DNA from: Bin95 sp965220855
Lineage (GTDB): Bacteria > Pseudomonadota > Alphaproteobacteria > Bin95
NCBI GenBank assembly: GCA_965220855.1
Contig: CBDCQY010000001.1
Span: forward strand, 1,426,001-1,490,000
Direction of reading: 5' to 3'
Length of the DNA: 64,000 nucleotides
Below, piece by piece: positions 19,401-25,578 of this stretch; within the stretch, counting starts at the first letter, position 1; each line of letters begins with the position of its first letter. A model generated the notes under the pieces. That model was not told the origin of the DNA. It saw only the letters and a list, made by a program, of their open reading frames with translations, and did no database searches. Made by a program: the position numbers and the translations under genes.

Positions 19401-22400
19401 GCGCCACATTCCAGTTCGTCGGCGTGAATGACAGGGTCGTCGGCGTCGCCGCCGCCGCGCCCGTATCACCGCTCGACACCGCCACCGTCACCGCCGCCGT
19501 CGGCACATGCGAAAGCGCAACCGTGAAGCTCCCGGCAGAGCCGCCCTCCGTCAGCGACACCGGACCCCCGGCAACCGCCAGAGACGCCGTCTCGTCATCG
19601 TCAACCGTCACCGCCACCCCGTCCGTGACCGATCCATATTCGGCAGCCCCGCTCGCCGTGAGCGAGACCGACAGGGCCTCATCTCCCGCATCCGCGTCAT
19701 CGACCGGCGTCACCGTCACCGTCTGCGCCGCATTCCAGTTCGTCGGCGTGAACGACAGGGTCGTCGGCGTCGCCGCCGCCGCGCCCGTATCACCGCTGGC
19801 TACCGCCACCGTCACCGCCGCCGTCGGCACATGCGAAAGCGCAACCGTGAATGTCCCGGCAGAACCGCCCTCCGTCAGCGACACCGGACCCCCGGCAACC
19901 GCCAGAGACGCCGTCTCGTCATCCGCAACCGTCACCGAAACGCTGCCGGCGACCTCGTCATATTCCACGCCCGACGCCGCCAGAGACACCGACAGCGACT
20001 CGTTCCCCGCATCCGCGTCATTGACCGGCGTCACCGTCACCGTCTGCGCCACATTCCAGTTCGTCGGCGTGAACGACAGGGTCGTCGGCGTCGCCGCCGC
20101 CGCGCCCGTATCACCGCTCGACACCGCCACCGTCACCGCCGCCGTCGGCACATGCGAAAGCGCAACCGTGAATGTCCCGACAGAGCCGCCCTCCGTCAGC
20201 GCCACCGGACCCCCGGCAACCGCCAGAGACGCCGTCTCGTCATCCGCAACCGTCACCGCCACGCTGCCGGCGACCTCGTCATATTCCACGCCCGACGCCG
20301 CCAGAGACACCGACAGCGACTCGTTCCCCGCATCCGCGTCATCGACCGGCGTCACCGTCACCGTTTGCGCCACATTCCAGTTCGTCGGCGTGAACGACAG
20401 GGTCGCCGGCGTCGCCGCCGCCGCGCCCGTATCACCGCTCGACACCGCCACCGTCACCGCCGCCGTCGGCACATGCGAAAGCGCAACCGTGAAGCTCCCG
20501 GCAGAGCCGCCCTCCGTCAGCGCCACAGGACCCCCGGCAACCGCCAGAGACGCCGTCTCGTCATCCGCAACCGTCACCGAAACGCTGCCGGTAACCGATC
20601 CATACTCCGTCGCCCCGGACGCCGTGAGCGAGACCGACAGGGCCTCATCTCCCGCATCCGCGTCATCGACCGGCGTCACCGTCACCGTCTGCGCCGTATT
20701 CCAGTTCGTCGGCGTGAATGACAGGGTCGTCGGCGTCGCCGCCGCCGCGCCCGTATCACCGCTCGACACCGCCACCGTCACCGCCGCCGTCGGCACATGC
20801 GAAAGCGCAACCGTGAATGTCCCGACAGAGCCGCCCTCCGTCAGCGACACCGGACCCCCGGCAACCGCCAGAGACGCCGTCTCGTCATCGTCAACCGTCA
20901 CCGCCACGCTGCCGGCGACCTCGTCATATTCCACGCCCGACGCCGCCAGAGACACCGACAGCGACTCGTTCCCCGCATCCGCGTCATCGACCGGCGTCAC
21001 CGTCACCGTCTGCGCCGCATTCCAGTTCGTCGGCGTGAATGACAGGGTCGTCGGCGTCGCCGCCGCCGCGCCCGTATCACCGCTCGACACCGCCACCGTC
21101 ACCGCCGCCGTCGGCGCATGCGAAAGCGCAACCGTGAAGCTCCCGGCAGAGCCGCCCTCCGTCAGCGACACCGGACCCCCGGCAACCGCCAGAGACGCCG
21201 TCTCGTCATCCGCAACCGTCACCGAAACGCTGCCGGTAACCGATCCATACTCCGTCGCCCCGCTCGCCGTGAGCGAAACCGACAGGGCCTCATCTCCCGC
21301 ATCCGCGTCATCGACCGGCGTCACCGTCACCGTCTGCGCCGTATTCCAGTTCGTCGGCGTGAACGACAGGGTCGTCGGCGTCGCCGCCGCCGCGCCCGTA
21401 TCACCGCTCGACACCGCCACCGTCACCGCCGCCGTCGGCACATGCGAAAGCGCAACCGTGAATGTCCCGGCAGAGCCGCCCTCCGTCAGCGACACCGGAC
21501 CCCCGGCAACCGCCAGAGACGCCGTCTCGTCATCCGCAACCGTCACCGAAACGCTGCCCGCGACCTCGTCATATTCCACGCCCGACGCCGCCAGAGACAC
21601 CGACAGGGCCTCGTTCCCCGCATCCGCGTCATCGACCGGCGTCACCGTCACCGTCTGCGCCGCATTCCAGTTCGTCGGCGTGAATGACAGGGTCGTCGGC
21701 GTCGCCGCCGCCGCGCCCGCGTCACCGCTGGCTACCGCCACCGTCACCGCCGCCGTCGGCACATGCGAAAGCGCAACCGTGAATGTCCCGGCAGAGCCGC
21801 CCTCCGTCAGCGCCACCGGACCCCCGGCAACCGCCAGAGACGCCGTCTCGTCATCGTCAACCGTCACCGTCACTGACTCGTCCGCCACGTCGTCATAGCC
21901 GCCGCCCGAGGGGTCGAGGTCGAGCGTGGCGCTGTCGTTCGCTGCATCGTCGTCGTGGGCCGCATCGACCGTCACCGTTTGCGCGAGACTCCAGTCCGAG
22001 GTCGTGAAGGTCAAGCTGGCGGGGCTGGCCGCCACCTCGTCATTGTCCGACGACAGCGCCACCGTCACCGTTCCCGTCGGGGCGGCCGCCAGCGCCAGGG
22101 TGAAGTTCCCCGACGAACCCTCCGTGATCGTCAGACTCGCCGGCGTCGCTGTCAGCCCCGCGCCCGGCTGGGCAGGGGTGACAGTGACGGTGAAGGTCTC
22201 GCTGACCGCCTCTCCGACGCCATAGTTTTCGGTAGCGGTGACAGTAATTGTCGCGGACCCGGAAGAAACGCCTGTAATTTCCACATTAAAAGTCACTCTA
22301 ACTTCAAGAAAGTCATCCAAGATCTTGTTCACAATTTCTGCAACAGCGACAGAAGTATCGCTGCTCAAAGCGGTCACCTCCACCTCATCGGCGCTTCCTC

Positions 22401-22674
22401 CGTGGTTCACAAGGCCTGTGACTGTGACCTGCGGTGTTTCCTCCGTCTCCCCGAGGGCTACCGTGAGATCGTCAATGGAGCTGATGGATCCGTGAGAGAA
22501 GGTTTCGGCCGACTGCGCTCCCGCCAGCAGGAATATCGCGCTGGACAACATCGCCAGGCCGCTTCCGGAAAATCGCTTCGGCCTTCTGCCCCCCGCCTGA
22601 GGGCTTCTCGATGAAGGAGCGGCCCGGCCCGTCACGCCGTCATGCTTGCAGGGAAAGGATTTGAATATCCACAT
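10477..22674 (-). CDS. Giant repetitive autotransporter-like surface protein (about 4,065 residues)
   Basis: A single uninterrupted frame. From the N-terminus: a charged leader and hydrophobic segment LSSAIFLLAGAQSA (about residues 41-56); an Ig-like region (58-167); a divergent Calx-beta-like repeat (168-274); 25 nearly identical 107/108-residue repeats (275-2956), each with the core LTEGGSAGTFTVALSHVP and an acidic DDE end; one more divergent repeat (2957-3069); five cadherin-like repeats with VTVTD ends (3070-3592); and a beta-rich C-terminal domain (3593-4065) ending FNFRFNF. The terminal Phe is typical of outer-membrane barrels. I read it as an autotransported adhesin or biofilm protein whose acidic repeats probably bind calcium. 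The start is uncertain: ATGs at 22674, 22779 and 22800 are possible, and the frame stays open to 23001. The ATG at 22674 best fits an extended signal peptide; 22779 has a weak GGA before it. Family recognition is by eye. Confidence 0.85.
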   Translation of the reverse strand: MWIFKSFPCKHDGVTGRAAPSSRSPQAGGRRPKRFSGSGLAMLSSAIFLLAGAQSAETFSHGSISSIDDLTVALGETEETPQVTVTGLVNHGGSADEVEVTALSSDTSVAVAEIVNKILDDFLEVRVTFNVEITGVSSGSATITVTATENYGVGEAVSETFTVTVTPAQPGAGLTATPASLTITEGSSGNFTLALAAAPTGTVTVALSSDNDEVAASPASLTFTTSDWSLAQTVTVDAAHDDDAANDSATLDLDPSGGGYDDVADESVTVTVDDDETASLAVAGGPVALTEGGSAGTFTVALSHVPTAAVTVAVASGDAGAAAATPTTLSFTPTNWNAAQTVTVTPVDDADAGNEALSVSLAASGVEYDEVAGSVSVTVADDETASLAVAGGPVSLTEGGSAGTFTVALSHVPTAAVTVAVSSGDTGAAAATPTTLSFTPTNWNTAQTVTVTPVDDADAGDEALSVSLTASGATEYGSVTGSVSVTVADDETASLAVAGGPVSLTEGGSAGSFTVALSHAPTAAVTVAVSSGDTGAAAATPTTLSFTPTNWNAAQTVTVTPVDDADAGNESLSVSLAASGVEYDEVAGSVAVTVDDDETASLAVAGGPVSLTEGGSVGTFTVALSHVPTAAVTVAVSSGDTGAAAATPTTLSFTPTNWNTAQTVTVTPVDDADAGDEALSVSLTASGATEYGSVTGSVSVTVADDETASLAVAGGPVALTEGGSAGSFTVALSHVPTAAVTVAVSSGDTGAAAATPATLSFTPTNWNVAQTVTVTPVDDADAGNESLSVSLAASGVEYDEVAGSVAVTVADDETASLAVAGGPVALTEGGSVGTFTVALSHVPTAAVTVAVSSGDTGAAAATPTTLSFTPTNWNVAQTVTVTPVNDADAGNESLSVSLAASGVEYDEVAGSVSVTVADDETASLAVAGGPVSLTEGGSAGTFTVALSHVPTAAVTVAVASGDTGAAAATPTTLSFTPTNWNAAQTVTVTPVDDADAGDEALSVSLTASGAAEYGSVTDGVAVTVDDDETASLAVAGGPVSLTEGGSAGSFTVALSHVPTAAVTVAVSSGDTGAAAATPTTLSFTPTNWNVAQTVTVTPVDDADAGDEALSVSLTASGAAEYGSVTDGVAVTVDDDETASLAVAGGPVALTEGGSAGSFTVALSHVPTAAVTVAVASGDTGAAAATPTTLSFTPTNWNTAQTVTVTPVDDADAGNESLSVSLAASGVEYDEAAGSVSVTVADDETASLAVAGGPVSLTEGGSAGTFTVALSHVPTAAVTVAVSSGDAGAAAATPTTLSFTPTNWNTAQTVTVTPVDDADAGNESLSVSLAASGVEYDEVAGSVSVTVADDETASLAVAGGPVSLTEGGSAGTFTVALSHVPTAAVTVAVSSGDTGAAAATPTTLSFTPTNWNAAQTVTVTPVDDADAGNEALSVSLTASGAAEYGSVTGGVSVTVDDDETASLAVAGGPVALTEGGSAGTFTVALSHVPTAAVTVAVSSGDAGAATATPTTLSFTPTNWNTAQTVTVTPVDDADAGNEALSVSLAASGVEYDEVAGSVSVTVADDETASLAVAGGPVALTEGGSAGTFTVALSHVPTAAVTVAVASGDTGAAAATPTTLSFTPTNWNTAQTVTVTPVDDADAGNEALSVSLAASGVEYDEVAGSVSVTVADDETASLAVAGGPVSLTEGGSAGTFTVALSHVPTAAVTVAVASGDAGAAAATPTTLSFTPTNWNAAQTVTVTPVDDADAGDEALSVSLTASGATEYGSVTGSVSVTVADDETASLAVAGGPVALTEGGSAGTFTVALSHVPTAAVTVAVASGDTGAAAATPATLSFTPTNWNAAQTVTVTPVDDADAGNEALSVSLAASGVEYDEVAGSVSVTVADDETASLAVAGGPVSLTEGGSAGTFTVALSHVPTAAVTVAVASGDAGAAAATPTTLSFTPTNWNAAQTVTVTPVDDADAGNEALSVSLAASGVEYDEVAGSVSVTVADDETASLAVAGGPVSLTEGGSAGTFTVALSHVPTAAVTVAVASGDTGAAAATPTTLSFTPTNWNAAQTVTVTPVDDADAGNEALSVSLAASGVEYDEVAGSVSVTVADDETASLAVAGGPVSLTEGGSAGTFTVALSHVPTAAVTVAVASGDAGAAAATPTTLSFTPTNWNAAQTVTVTPVDDADAGNEALSVSLAASGVEYDEVAGSVSVTVDDDETASLAVAGGPVALTEGGSAGTFTVALSHVPTAAVTVAVASGDAGAAAATPTTLSFTPTNWNAAQTVTVTPVDDADAGNESLSVSLAASGVEYDEVAGSVSVTVADDETASLAVAGGPVALTEGGSAGTFTVALSHVPTAAVTVAVASGDTGAAAATPTTLSFTPTNWNAAQTVTVTPVDDADAGNEALSVSLAASGVEYDEVAGSVSVTVADDETASLAVAGGPVSLTEGGSAGTFTVALSHVPTAAVTVAVASGDTGAAAATPATLSFTPTNWNAAQTVTVTPVDDADAGNEALSVSLAASGVEYDEVAGSVSVTVDDDETASLAVAGGPVALTEGGSAGTFTVALSHAPTAAVTVAVASGDAGAAAATPTTLSFTPTNWNTAQTVTVTPVDDADAGNESLSVSLTASGATEYGSVTGSVSVTVADDETASLAVAGGPVSLTEGGSAGTFTVALSHVPTAAVTVAVASGDTGAAAATPATLSFTPTNWNAAQTVTVTPVDDADAGNEALSVSLTASGATEYGSVTGSVSVTVADDETASLAVAGGPVSLTEGGSAGTFTVALSHVPTAAVTVAVASGDAGAAAAAPATLSFTPTNWNTAQTVTVTPVDDADAGNEALSVSLAASGVEYDEVAGSVSVTVADDETASLAVAGGPVSLTEGGSAGTFTVALSHVPTAAVTVAVASGDAGAAAATPTTLSFTPTNWNVAQTVTVTPVDDADAGNEALSVSLAASGVEYDEAAGSVSVTVADDEIASLSLAGLTNGALALSEGQGAGTFTVALSHVPTAAVTVAVSSGDAGAATVSPAELTFTADDWEMAQTVTVSPVDDDGDDAANETVTVALAASGVEYDEVAGSVTVTVADDDRILVLTELDSGEVEENGTFTDKATLAGADAPVNWELGGADAGKFALSGESATEATVTLAEQDFENPADSDGDNRYEYTLKATDRDGDTVTSDVFTVTVTDAKEVAALAVAGVADASVAENAVYSGAAVMAGEAPIGSVAWKLDGDDGELFELSDESNSGVTVTLTVRDFENPTDADADNSYIYTLTATDDDENTVSRTVTVTVTDAIETATLTLAGVADASVAEGAAYSRTATLTGGPIGAVSWSLSGADADLFTLSGASNGGVTVSMTPKDFENPSDADGGNSYAYTLTATDDDSNTTNASVTIAVTDADETAALAIAGVGDASVAENAGYSGMATLTGDAPIGAVAWSLSGADAGLFALSGGSNSGVTVSMAARNYENPGDSDADNGYAYTLTATDDDDNITSLAVTVTVTDVIEAAALALGGVANASVAENADYAGAAVLTGDAPIGAVAWSLSGADADLFALSGASNSGVTVTLAGRDFEKPDDSDADNGYAYTLTATDADGNMADRSVTVTVTNEIEDAPPEVERQVLKAMLARIARTALSSATDAIRLRFDATPGAPALSLAGRRVGDARQLAASETGNRIVRTPGGAAGRHDAVSAETLLGGSAFTLPLAASDETADSGAAWTVWGRGDWRQFEGPAETGRYEGEQRAGWLGLDARLDERLLAGLGLSMSDGETDYRIDEDSGSVETSVTAVWPYLQMTTEGGGRLRLVLGAGQGEMEHRPREGAVERADLELLALSAGGRMPVAQHDRFALSATGELGLAQIETDGSRATSIGGLKAASWRLGVGVEAEHDGFVFSSSELTLAPHGALTLRQDGGDGVTGSGVEVSVGGRLTDPGSRFSLDASGRWLAAHSGRGVREWGASLEARLAPGARGRGLSWSVRLTTGPRADRSAMLADDLDYDEASFGSNDATLLELEARYGFQLPASSGLLSPLLRLSEETGDRSKLEAGLAFQAAARHIDLELIAGHENRGGSADNRRLHFNFRFNF
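11900..13465 (-). repeat. Five cadherin-like repeats within the giant protein gene
   Basis: Five units of about 103 codons each share the layout ALAVAGVADASVAEN, then GxVxWSLSGADA, then DFENPxDxDxDNxYxYTLTATD, ending VTVTVTD. They are clearly related but diverged (unlike the neighbouring array): the first unit, nearest the array, is the most different. The DxDxDN and TATDxD patterns suggest calcium sites of cadherin-like domains. They sit between the repeat array and the C-terminal barrel and would form a membrane-proximal stalk. Confidence 0.75.
13805..21850 (-). repeat. Tandem array of 25 near-identical 321/324-base coding repeats
   Basis: Twenty-five consecutive copies of an in-frame unit. 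The phase mark ACATGCGAAAGCGCAACCGT (or its GCATGCG variant) recurs at 14035, 14356, 14680, 15004 and onward to 21763; 16 intervals are 321 bases and 8 are 324. The 324-base units encode EYGSVT where the 321-base ones encode VEYDEV. Counted from the N-terminus, the longer units are numbers 2, 4, 7, 8, 11, 14, 22 and 23. Synonymous bases are also conserved, so the copies are kept alike by recent duplication or gene conversion. One diverged unit flanks the array at each end. Confidence 0.97.
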
Positions 22675-22800
22675 CAAGTCATGCAGAGCCCGCTCCAAAA
22701 TCCCGGAGAGGCGTCCCGCCGGGCGGGAGATAGCCGCGCGACCATCGTGAGCATTGGATCGATGCGAAGGCGTTCGCATGGTCACGTCCACGGTCCGCAT

Positions 22801-22887
22801 TGATACGGCATGATATACGGTGTCAATCCGATTGTTTGTGTTTGAATCATACCTCGAAGTATAGCATCGGCGCTTTACGCAGAGGAT
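22801..22887. promoter_or_regulatory. AT-rich divergent promoter region of the giant protein gene
   Basis: I counted 40% GC at 22801-22860, against about 70% in flanking genes. It lies between the leftward giant gene and the rightward coiled-coil gene. On the reverse strand a perfect TTGACA occurs at 22826-22821 and TATACT and TATGAT-like hexamers lie just upstream, but none has ideal spacing to a second box. Promoters for both directions are likely here; their exact positions cannot be assigned. Confidence 0.4.
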
Positions 22888-22971
22888 ATGGAAATGGCGG
22901 CCCGGTTGTCGCCGCCATCGGGTTGCTTCGATCTGGTGACGGGATGCTGGCGCGGCATCGGGGAAGGCAGT

Positions 22972-23277
22972 ATGCTTGCGCCTATGGAGCAGGGTATGCA
23001 CGCGCTCGATACCGACAAGGCGTGGACCCGCCTGGAGGCGGCCCGGATATGCGTGCCGGTCGCCGAGGCGATGGTCGAGATCTTCGACACGGCCAGCACC
23101 GCCGCCACGGCCGATCTGGCCACCACTTCGGATATCCGGGAACTGGATGACCGCGTTGAGAAGCTCGAAGCGGGCGTCGAGACGTTACGGACGATGCAGA
23201 CCGACATGCGGAAATCGACGATCGGTTCCCAGATCGGCGTCGGCGGCCTGGTGGTCGCCGCCGTCAAGCTGCTGTAG
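22972..23277 (+). CDS. Small coiled-coil protein with C-terminal hydrophobic segment
   Basis: A 101-residue protein. Residues 50-80 (IRELDDRVEKLEAGVETLR) form a heptad-like coiled coil, and the end, IGVGGLVVAAVKLL, is a hydrophobic membrane-anchoring segment. This layout resembles DUF1640/CCDC90-type small proteins, by eye. The frame is open from 22888, but the ATG at 22972 is preceded by GGGGAAGG at good distance. It is 37 bases upstream of the quinone oxidoreductase gene. A similar small protein lies at 42627-42818. Function unknown. Confidence 0.65.
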   Translation: MLAPMEQGMHALDTDKAWTRLEAARICVPVAEAMVEIFDTASTAATADLATTSDIRELDDRVEKLEAGVETLRTMQTDMRKSTIGSQIGVGGLVVAAVKLL

Positions 23278-23314
23278 CCCCCGCCGCCGCGCCGCAAGGG
23301 AGGGACGTGGGCGC

Positions 23315-24301
23315 ATGAGCGAGATGCGGGCCTGGCGGGTGGAGGCGTTCTGCGAGCCCGAGGACATGACCTTGGCGACCCTGCCGCGCCCGGAGCCGGG
23401 GCCGGGCGAGGCGCTGATCCGGGTCGAGAGCGCGGCGCTCAACTTCTTCGACATCCTGATGATCCAGGGCCGCTATCAGCTGAAGCCCGAGCTCCCGTTC
23501 ACGCCCGGCTGCGAATGCGCCGGCGAGGTGGTCGCCGCCGGCCCCGGCTCCAGCTGGCGGATCGGCCAGCGCCTCGCCGCCCAGCTCAACTGGGGCGCCT
23601 TCGCCGACTATGCGCTGGTCGATAATCTGAACGCCAATCCGGTGCCGGACGGGCTGGCGCTCGACCTCGCCGCGGCCGTGCCGGTGGTCTATCCGACGGC
23701 GCATATCGCGCTCGGCCGCCGCGCCCGGCTCCAGGCGGGCGAGACCCTGCTGGTGACCGCCGGAGCGGGCGGCGTCGGCCTCGCGGCGATCCAGGTCGGC
23801 CGGGCCTGGGGCGCGCGCCCCATCGCGCTCGCCGGCGGGGCGGAGAAGCTCGCCGTCTGCCGGGAGCATGGCGCCGAGGCGGCCTTCGACTACACCGACG
23901 ACGGCTGGGTCGAGGCGGTGCGCGCGGCGACCGGCGGCAGAGGCGCGGACGTCATCTTCGATCCGGTCGGCGGCGAGCTGTTCAATCTCACGCTCAAGGT
24001 CATCGCGCCGGAGGGGCGCGCGCTCATCATCGGCTTCGCCGGCGGCGCCATCCAGCAGATCGCCGCCAACCGGCTGCTGCTGAAGAACGCCTCGGCCGTC
24101 GGCGCCATCTGGGGCGGCTATTTCCGCACCGATCCCGACTATACGCATGAGGTGGTGGCGGACTGCTACGCCATGCTGGCGCGCGGCGAGATCGCGCCGG
24201 TCATCTCCGAGCGCTTCGCGCTGGCGGACCTGCCGGCCGCGCTCCGCGCGCTGGCCTCGCGCCGGACCTGGGGCAAGCTGTTGCTGGACATGGCTTCCTG
24301 A
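23315..24301 (+). CDS. NADPH:quinone oxidoreductase family protein (MDR superfamily)
   Basis: A 328-residue medium-chain dehydrogenase/reductase without the catalytic zinc cysteines, as in quinone oxidoreductases. It has a GroES-like N-terminal part (residues 1-120, with LNFFDILMIQGRYQ and PFTPGCECAGEV) and a Rossmann part with VTAGAGGVGLAAIQ. DVIFDPVGGELF and GRALIIGFAGG follow. It reduces quinones or activated double bonds with NADPH. The open frame extends upstream to 22976, but the ATG at 23315 matches the family N-terminus and has GGGAGGGACG in front. It may be co-transcribed with the coiled-coil gene. Confidence 0.92.
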   Translation: MSEMRAWRVEAFCEPEDMTLATLPRPEPGPGEALIRVESAALNFFDILMIQGRYQLKPELPFTPGCECAGEVVAAGPGSSWRIGQRLAAQLNWGAFADYALVDNLNANPVPDGLALDLAAAVPVVYPTAHIALGRRARLQAGETLLVTAGAGGVGLAAIQVGRAWGARPIALAGGAEKLAVCREHGAEAAFDYTDDGWVEAVRAATGGRGADVIFDPVGGELFNLTLKVIAPEGRALIIGFAGGAIQQIAANRLLLKNASAVGAIWGGYFRTDPDYTHEVVADCYAMLARGEIAPVISERFALADLPAALRALASRRTWGKLLLDMAS

Positions 24302-24304
24302 CCG

Positions 24305-24369
24305 GCCCGCCGGCCGGCGCCGCGCGACTCCGCCCGGCGCAAGGCCGCGTTCCTCGCCGGCCGGCGGGC
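24305..24369. terminator. Long GC-rich inverted repeat after the quinone oxidoreductase gene
   Basis: A 15-base perfect inverted repeat: 24305-24319 pairs with 24355-24369, leaving a 35-base loop. It starts 4 bases after the stop codon and would form a very stable hairpin. There is no T-tract, so it is not a classical intrinsic terminator. A transcript-end or mRNA-protecting hairpin is the most likely role. Confidence 0.45.
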
Positions 24370-24463
24370 GCGCGGCGCTTGTCCGGCAAGTCTCCGACGC
24401 AAGGTGGCTGAACCGCCGGGCCGACCGCGCTAGGCTCTCCGAAGCAGAGGGAGGAGCGAGCCC

Positions 24464-25549
24464 ATGCAGTTCGGCGCGATGGTCAACACCAAGATCGACG
24501 AGTGGCAAACGCTCAAGCTGGCGGAGGAGCTCGGCTACGATTCCGGCTGGGCGCCCGACAGCCAGATGATCTGGTCCGACTGCTACGCCGTGCTGGCGCT
24601 GGCGGCGGCGAACACCTCGCGCATCCGGCTCGGCACCGGCGTGGCCGTGCCCGGCACGCGGCTCGCCCCGGTGACGGCCCATTCCATCGCCTCGATAAAC
24701 CGGCTGGCGCCCGGCCGCGTCTTTCTCGGCATCGGCACCGGCCACACCGCCATGCGCATCATGGGCCAGCAGCCGATGAAGCCCGGCGCCTTCCGCGACT
24801 ACCTGCGCGTCGTGCGCGGCCTGCTGCACGGGGAAGAGGTCGCGTTCACCCATGAGGGCGTCACGCGCCCGATCCGCTTCCAGAACCACGACATGGGCTT
24901 TCTCGGCTTCGCGCCGCCGGTGCCGATCCATGTGGCCGCCAACGGGCCGCGCGCGCTGGAGATCGCGGGCGAACTCGGCGACGGGCGCATCTGCGCCGGC
25001 GCGGAGCCCCTGGGCGTGCTCGCGCGCAATCTCGACCGGGTGCGCGCCGGGGCCGACAAGGCCGGGCGGCGCCTGCCGGAGGATTTCCACACCGCGACGC
25101 TCACCTTCTATTGCGCGATGAAGCCGGGCGAGAAGGTCTCCGATGCGCATATCGTCGAGGAGGTCGGCGCGCAGGTGGGCGCGACCCTGCATTACTGGTG
25201 GGAGCATGCGCGCCTGGTCGGCCATGACGATTTCATCCCCGACTACGCCCGCGACGACTGGGAGCTCTACAACCGCTTCCTCGCCGAACTCGGCATCCCG
25301 GAGGACCGGATGCATCTGCGCGTGCATCTCGGCCATTGCTCCTTCCTGCCCGAGGCCGAGCACCGCTTCGTCACGCCGGCCATGGTGCAGGCGACCGGCG
25401 GGCTGGTCGGCGAGCCGGATCTGATCGTCGAGCGGCTCCGCGCCATGGAGGCCGCCGGCTGCCGCGAGATCGTGCTGCTGCCGCCCAAGGCGGTCGATCG
25501 ACGCAATTTCCGCCAGTTCGCGGAAGAAATCATACCGCGCCTGCGTTGA
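24464..25549 (+). CDS. LLM class flavin-dependent oxidoreductase
   Basis: A 361-residue luciferase-like TIM-barrel protein starting MQFGAMVNTKIDEWQTLKLA. It contains RIRLGTGVAVPGTR, GRVFLGIGTGHTAMR and PIHVAANGPRALEIAGELGD, characteristic of F420/FMN-dependent LLM oxidoreductases of the methylene-tetrahydromethanopterin-reductase-like group. A GGGAGGAG Shine-Dalgarno precedes the ATG. It is only distantly like the LLM gene at 6209-7150, so they are not recent copies. It stands between the inverted repeat and the subtilase gene. Cofactor choice and substrate unknown. Confidence 0.9.
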   Translation: MQFGAMVNTKIDEWQTLKLAEELGYDSGWAPDSQMIWSDCYAVLALAAANTSRIRLGTGVAVPGTRLAPVTAHSIASINRLAPGRVFLGIGTGHTAMRIMGQQPMKPGAFRDYLRVVRGLLHGEEVAFTHEGVTRPIRFQNHDMGFLGFAPPVPIHVAANGPRALEIAGELGDGRICAGAEPLGVLARNLDRVRAGADKAGRRLPEDFHTATLTFYCAMKPGEKVSDAHIVEEVGAQVGATLHYWWEHARLVGHDDFIPDYARDDWELYNRFLAELGIPEDRMHLRVHLGHCSFLPEAEHRFVTPAMVQATGGLVGEPDLIVERLRAMEAAGCREIVLLPPKAVDRRNFRQFAEEIIPRLR

Positions 25550-25578
25550 CGCAGCGGAGCAGGAAAAGGACAAGACGC

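Noticed and set aside
14035..21687. Recurring 81- to 404-codon arginine-rich frames beginning MRKRNREC in the array
   Set aside because: They are another frame of the same repeats, starting at the same point of each unit. Extreme Arg/His content reflects GC-rich antisense, not a protein family.
13805..21850. Regular repeats as a possible CRISPR array
   Set aside because: The units are 321/324 bases, in frame within a long coding sequence, with no short spacers and no cas genes.
13244..21898. A 2,884-codon open frame on the plus strand across the repeat array
   Set aside because: It is antisense to the giant gene and open only because the repeat unit happens to lack stops in that frame, so every copy repeats the accident. 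It has no ribosome binding site at its start and its composition (Ser/Thr/Val/Ala/Pro only) is a mirror of the sense codons.
22675..23001. Extension of the giant gene to start at 23001
   Set aside because: It would overlap the rightward coiled-coil gene and pass through the AT-rich promoter-like region; the signal-like segment would then lie 150 residues inside the protein.
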